From assembly GCA_937902315.1 (NCBI GenBank), contig CALGUG010000059.1, positions 682,001 through 746,000 on the forward strand: 64,000 nt of DNA, written 5' to 3'. Shown here piece after piece: positions 62,395-64,000 of this stretch. Made by a program: the position numbers and the translations under genes. The number at the start of each line of letters is the position of its first letter. Position 1 is the stretch's first letter. This DNA is from an uncultured Chloroflexales bacterium (GTDB lineage Bacteria > Chloroflexota > Chloroflexia > Chloroflexales > Chloroflexaceae). The notes under the pieces are model-generated. The model had not been told where the DNA came from. It made no database searches and worked only from the letters and a program-made list of their open reading frames with translations.

Positions 62395-63543
62395 TTAGGC
62401 GGGCATAAACTCGGTGGCGAAGCGCAGCAGCACGCGCACCGTTCCGGCGATAGTCGAAAGATCGACCGATTCGTTACACTGGTGGTAACCGTAGCCCTTA
62501 GGACCAAAGATAAAGGTCGGGATGTTGGCGTCGCTCGAGAAGTAGTTGCTGTCGGCGACGAAGGTGGCATAGCTATAGTCGGGATCTTTGCCAACTTCGA
62601 TCTTGAAGGCCTTCTCAAAGATGCCCAAGATCGGGTGGTCGGGCGACAGCTCCCATGGCGGATAGTAGGGCGGAGCGATCGCAAAGTCGAAGCGGGCTGG
62701 TGAATTGAGACTATCGGCCAGCTCGCGCATCTCGGCCAGTACGCTCTCGTCGGTTTCGCCGAACACGGTGTGGCGGTTGATCGTGAAGCGGGCCTTTTCT
62801 GGCACGGTGATCACATACTGATCGCTGCCGCTGTGGAAGGAAAGCACCGCTTGCGAGGACTTCATGCGCGGGTGTTGGCCGAGCGGCATGCTGTCGAGTT
62901 TGGCGACCAAACGGGCCGCTTCGACGGCGGCGTTGATGCCTTCTTCGGGCATAGAGCCGTGCGATGATTTGCCGGTGATGTCGGCGCGCACCAAAACCTT
63001 GCCCACGCCGCCGATCACTGGTTTATCCCACGATGGTTCGGTCACGATACAGGCGTCGGCTTTGATTCCCATGTCGACGATCGCACGGGCGCCGATTGAG
63101 AAGGCCTCTTCGTCGACCACTGAGGTCGCGATCAGGGTGCCCTTCCAAAGGTCGCGGCGGCGGTGAAGTGCGCGCACCGCCAGCATCATGGCGGCCACAC
63201 CCGACTTCATATCGGCTGCGCCTAGGCCATAGAACATATTGCCCTCGCGCTGCCCCTTCCAGGGGTCGCACTTCCAACCTTGGGCCTCTAGCACAGTATC
63301 GACGTGTCCGTTGAGGAGCAATACCGGGCCGGGGCCATTTTCGATTCGTACAATGACGTTGGGGCGATCGCCTTCGGTCTCTTGAAGCTCTACGGGAATG
63401 CCTTCGGCCTCGAACCAAGCTGCGATCGCACGCTGAACTGGACCCTCAAGGCCCGGATAGCTCTTGTACGAAACCAGCATGGCTGTTAGCTGATAGGCTT
63501 CTTCGATATCAGATGACTCGTCGAGCCATGTCGTATCAAGCAT
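62395..63543 (-). CDS. M20 family metallopeptidase/deacylase (ArgE/DapE-like)
   Basis: 382 residues. Metal site 1: LLNGHVDTV (His and Asp). GAADMKSGVAAM carries the bridging Asp. SVVDEEAFSIGARAIVDMG holds the catalytic Glu pair, and VTEPSWDKP gives the next metal ligand. The dimerisation domain has GKSSHGSMPEEGINA. The terminal metal His is in GYGYHQCNESVDL. All catalytic residues are present. Cleaves N-acyl amino acids or carbamoyl compounds by family knowledge. Ribosome site GAGGAAC before ATG. Confidence 0.9.
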   Translation of the reverse strand: MLDTTWLDESSDIEEAYQLTAMLVSYKSYPGLEGPVQRAIAAWFEAEGIPVELQETEGDRPNVIVRIENGPGPVLLLNGHVDTVLEAQGWKCDPWKGQREGNMFYGLGAADMKSGVAAMMLAVRALHRRRDLWKGTLIATSVVDEEAFSIGARAIVDMGIKADACIVTEPSWDKPVIGGVGKVLVRADITGKSSHGSMPEEGINAAVEAARLVAKLDSMPLGQHPRMKSSQAVLSFHSGSDQYVITVPEKARFTINRHTVFGETDESVLAEMRELADSLNSPARFDFAIAPPYYPPWELSPDHPILGIFEKAFKIEVGKDPDYSYATFVADSNYFSSDANIPTFIFGPKGYGYHQCNESVDLSTIAGTVRVLLRFATEFMPA

Positions 63544-63730
63544 AGTTGTTCCTCTGTTGATAACAAAAGACGGGCCTTTATCATACCACGTTCTGAGACA
63601 CCCTTATCAGGCTCAAAGCTCTATTAACAAGTTGTCTTCTCCAATAGATTGGATGGTTTGTAACTTTTTATGAGAAGTTACGTAATAATGTGTAATAAAC
63701 CCATACTAAACTGGCAAAAATGGGGATAAT

Positions 63731-63979
63731 ATGCAAAACTCTGCTGCAAACGATCTTTTCAATCAAGCTGTCGCTGCTATTCAAGCAGGAGAGCGAACCA
63801 GGGCGAGTGATCTCTTTCAGCAGGTGCTGCAGCTTAATCCCTATGCTGTTGAGGCTTGGCTCTACTATGCTCCACAACGCTGCGCTCCCATCGCTATCTT
63901 TGCAGTCGCAGCTCGCAAGGCGTTCCCAGGGCGCTTTGAAAGATGCGCTGGCTCAACGCAAACTCATTCGATTTATTAA
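63731..63979 (+). CDS. TPR-containing ORF, probably truncated by frameshift
   Basis: 82 residues as read. The first ~45 (ANDLFNQAVAAIQAGERTRASDLFQQVLQLNPYAVEAWLYY) form one clear TPR-like helix pair. After that the frame loses the TPR pattern, while another frame (ALKDALAQRKLIRFIKKQAKKRS) stays open to the window end with a plausible helix. A frameshift near 63870-63890 is likely. GGGGATAAT before ATG serves as ribosome site. Confidence 0.5.
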   Translation: MQNSAANDLFNQAVAAIQAGERTRASDLFQQVLQLNPYAVEAWLYYAPQRCAPIAIFAVAARKAFPGRFERCAGSTQTHSIY

Positions 63980-64000
63980 AAAACAAGCCAAGAAACGATC

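Noticed and set aside
1..64000. CRISPR array
   Set aside because: The repeats are dispersed by kilobases and occur in both orientations, with no regular spacers and no cas genes.

Overview
The window looks like bacterial chromosome from a Chloroflexota-type organism (Caldilineae/Anaerolineae/Herpetosiphon-like). This is inferred from the gene mix: right-handed beta-helix 'choice-of-anchor Q' surface proteins, a large BTAD/ATPase/TPR regulator, many lipoprotein-anchored ABC binding proteins, a U32 protein, and mid GC content with an AT-poor coding bias. No rRNA or tRNA gene and no CRISPR array was seen, so the taxonomic call is tentative.

Layout. 1-3068: the tail of one beta-helix surface protein and a second, chimeric or frameshifted paralogue, bracketed by inverted copies of short intergenic repeats. 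3069-9188: a 1165-residue signal-integrating regulator, a dead TnpB remnant, an AT-rich gap and an MFS exporter. 10655-23964: one long co-oriented cluster with a Tat/lipoprotein peptide-type binding protein, two permeases, a short HyuA-like ATPase, three tandem DUF917 proteins, a full-length HyuA and HyuB. It ends at a strong terminator and is interrupted by hairpin-rich leaders. This looks like import plus ATP-dependent opening of hydantoin-like rings. 24097-29297: small accessory genes (coiled coil, nitroreductase-like, dual-specificity phosphatase, membrane protein, ankyrin lipoprotein). 29752-36213: a promoter, two sugar permeases, a binding protein and a GH95 fucosidase on the minus strand. 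36852-42926: accessory genes including a small membrane protein and a 776-residue acidic repeat protein. 42942-46889: an Fbp-like iron(III) ABC transporter. 47135-53840: a cobalamin island with cobS convergent to a minus-strand btuFCD-cobO-cobT-cobU operon, controlled by a cobalamin riboswitch followed by a textbook terminator. 54217-55832: a divergent SDR/TetR pair with two palindromic operators. 56298-63979: a U32 protein, a GT2 plus TylF-type methyltransferase pair, a DapA-like lyase, an M20 peptidase and a truncated TPR ORF.

Across the whole window the intergenic spaces carry about 16 copies of a ~165-180 bp element (family A) and about 8 copies of a ~100-160 bp element (family B). Both are bounded by variants of the same inverted terminal motif (ATACCAAATCCGCTTG-like). 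This suggests two related MITE-like families. Three family B copies carry a nested 42-nt hairpin whose stem shows compensatory base changes between copies, which is the most striking unexplained signal here.
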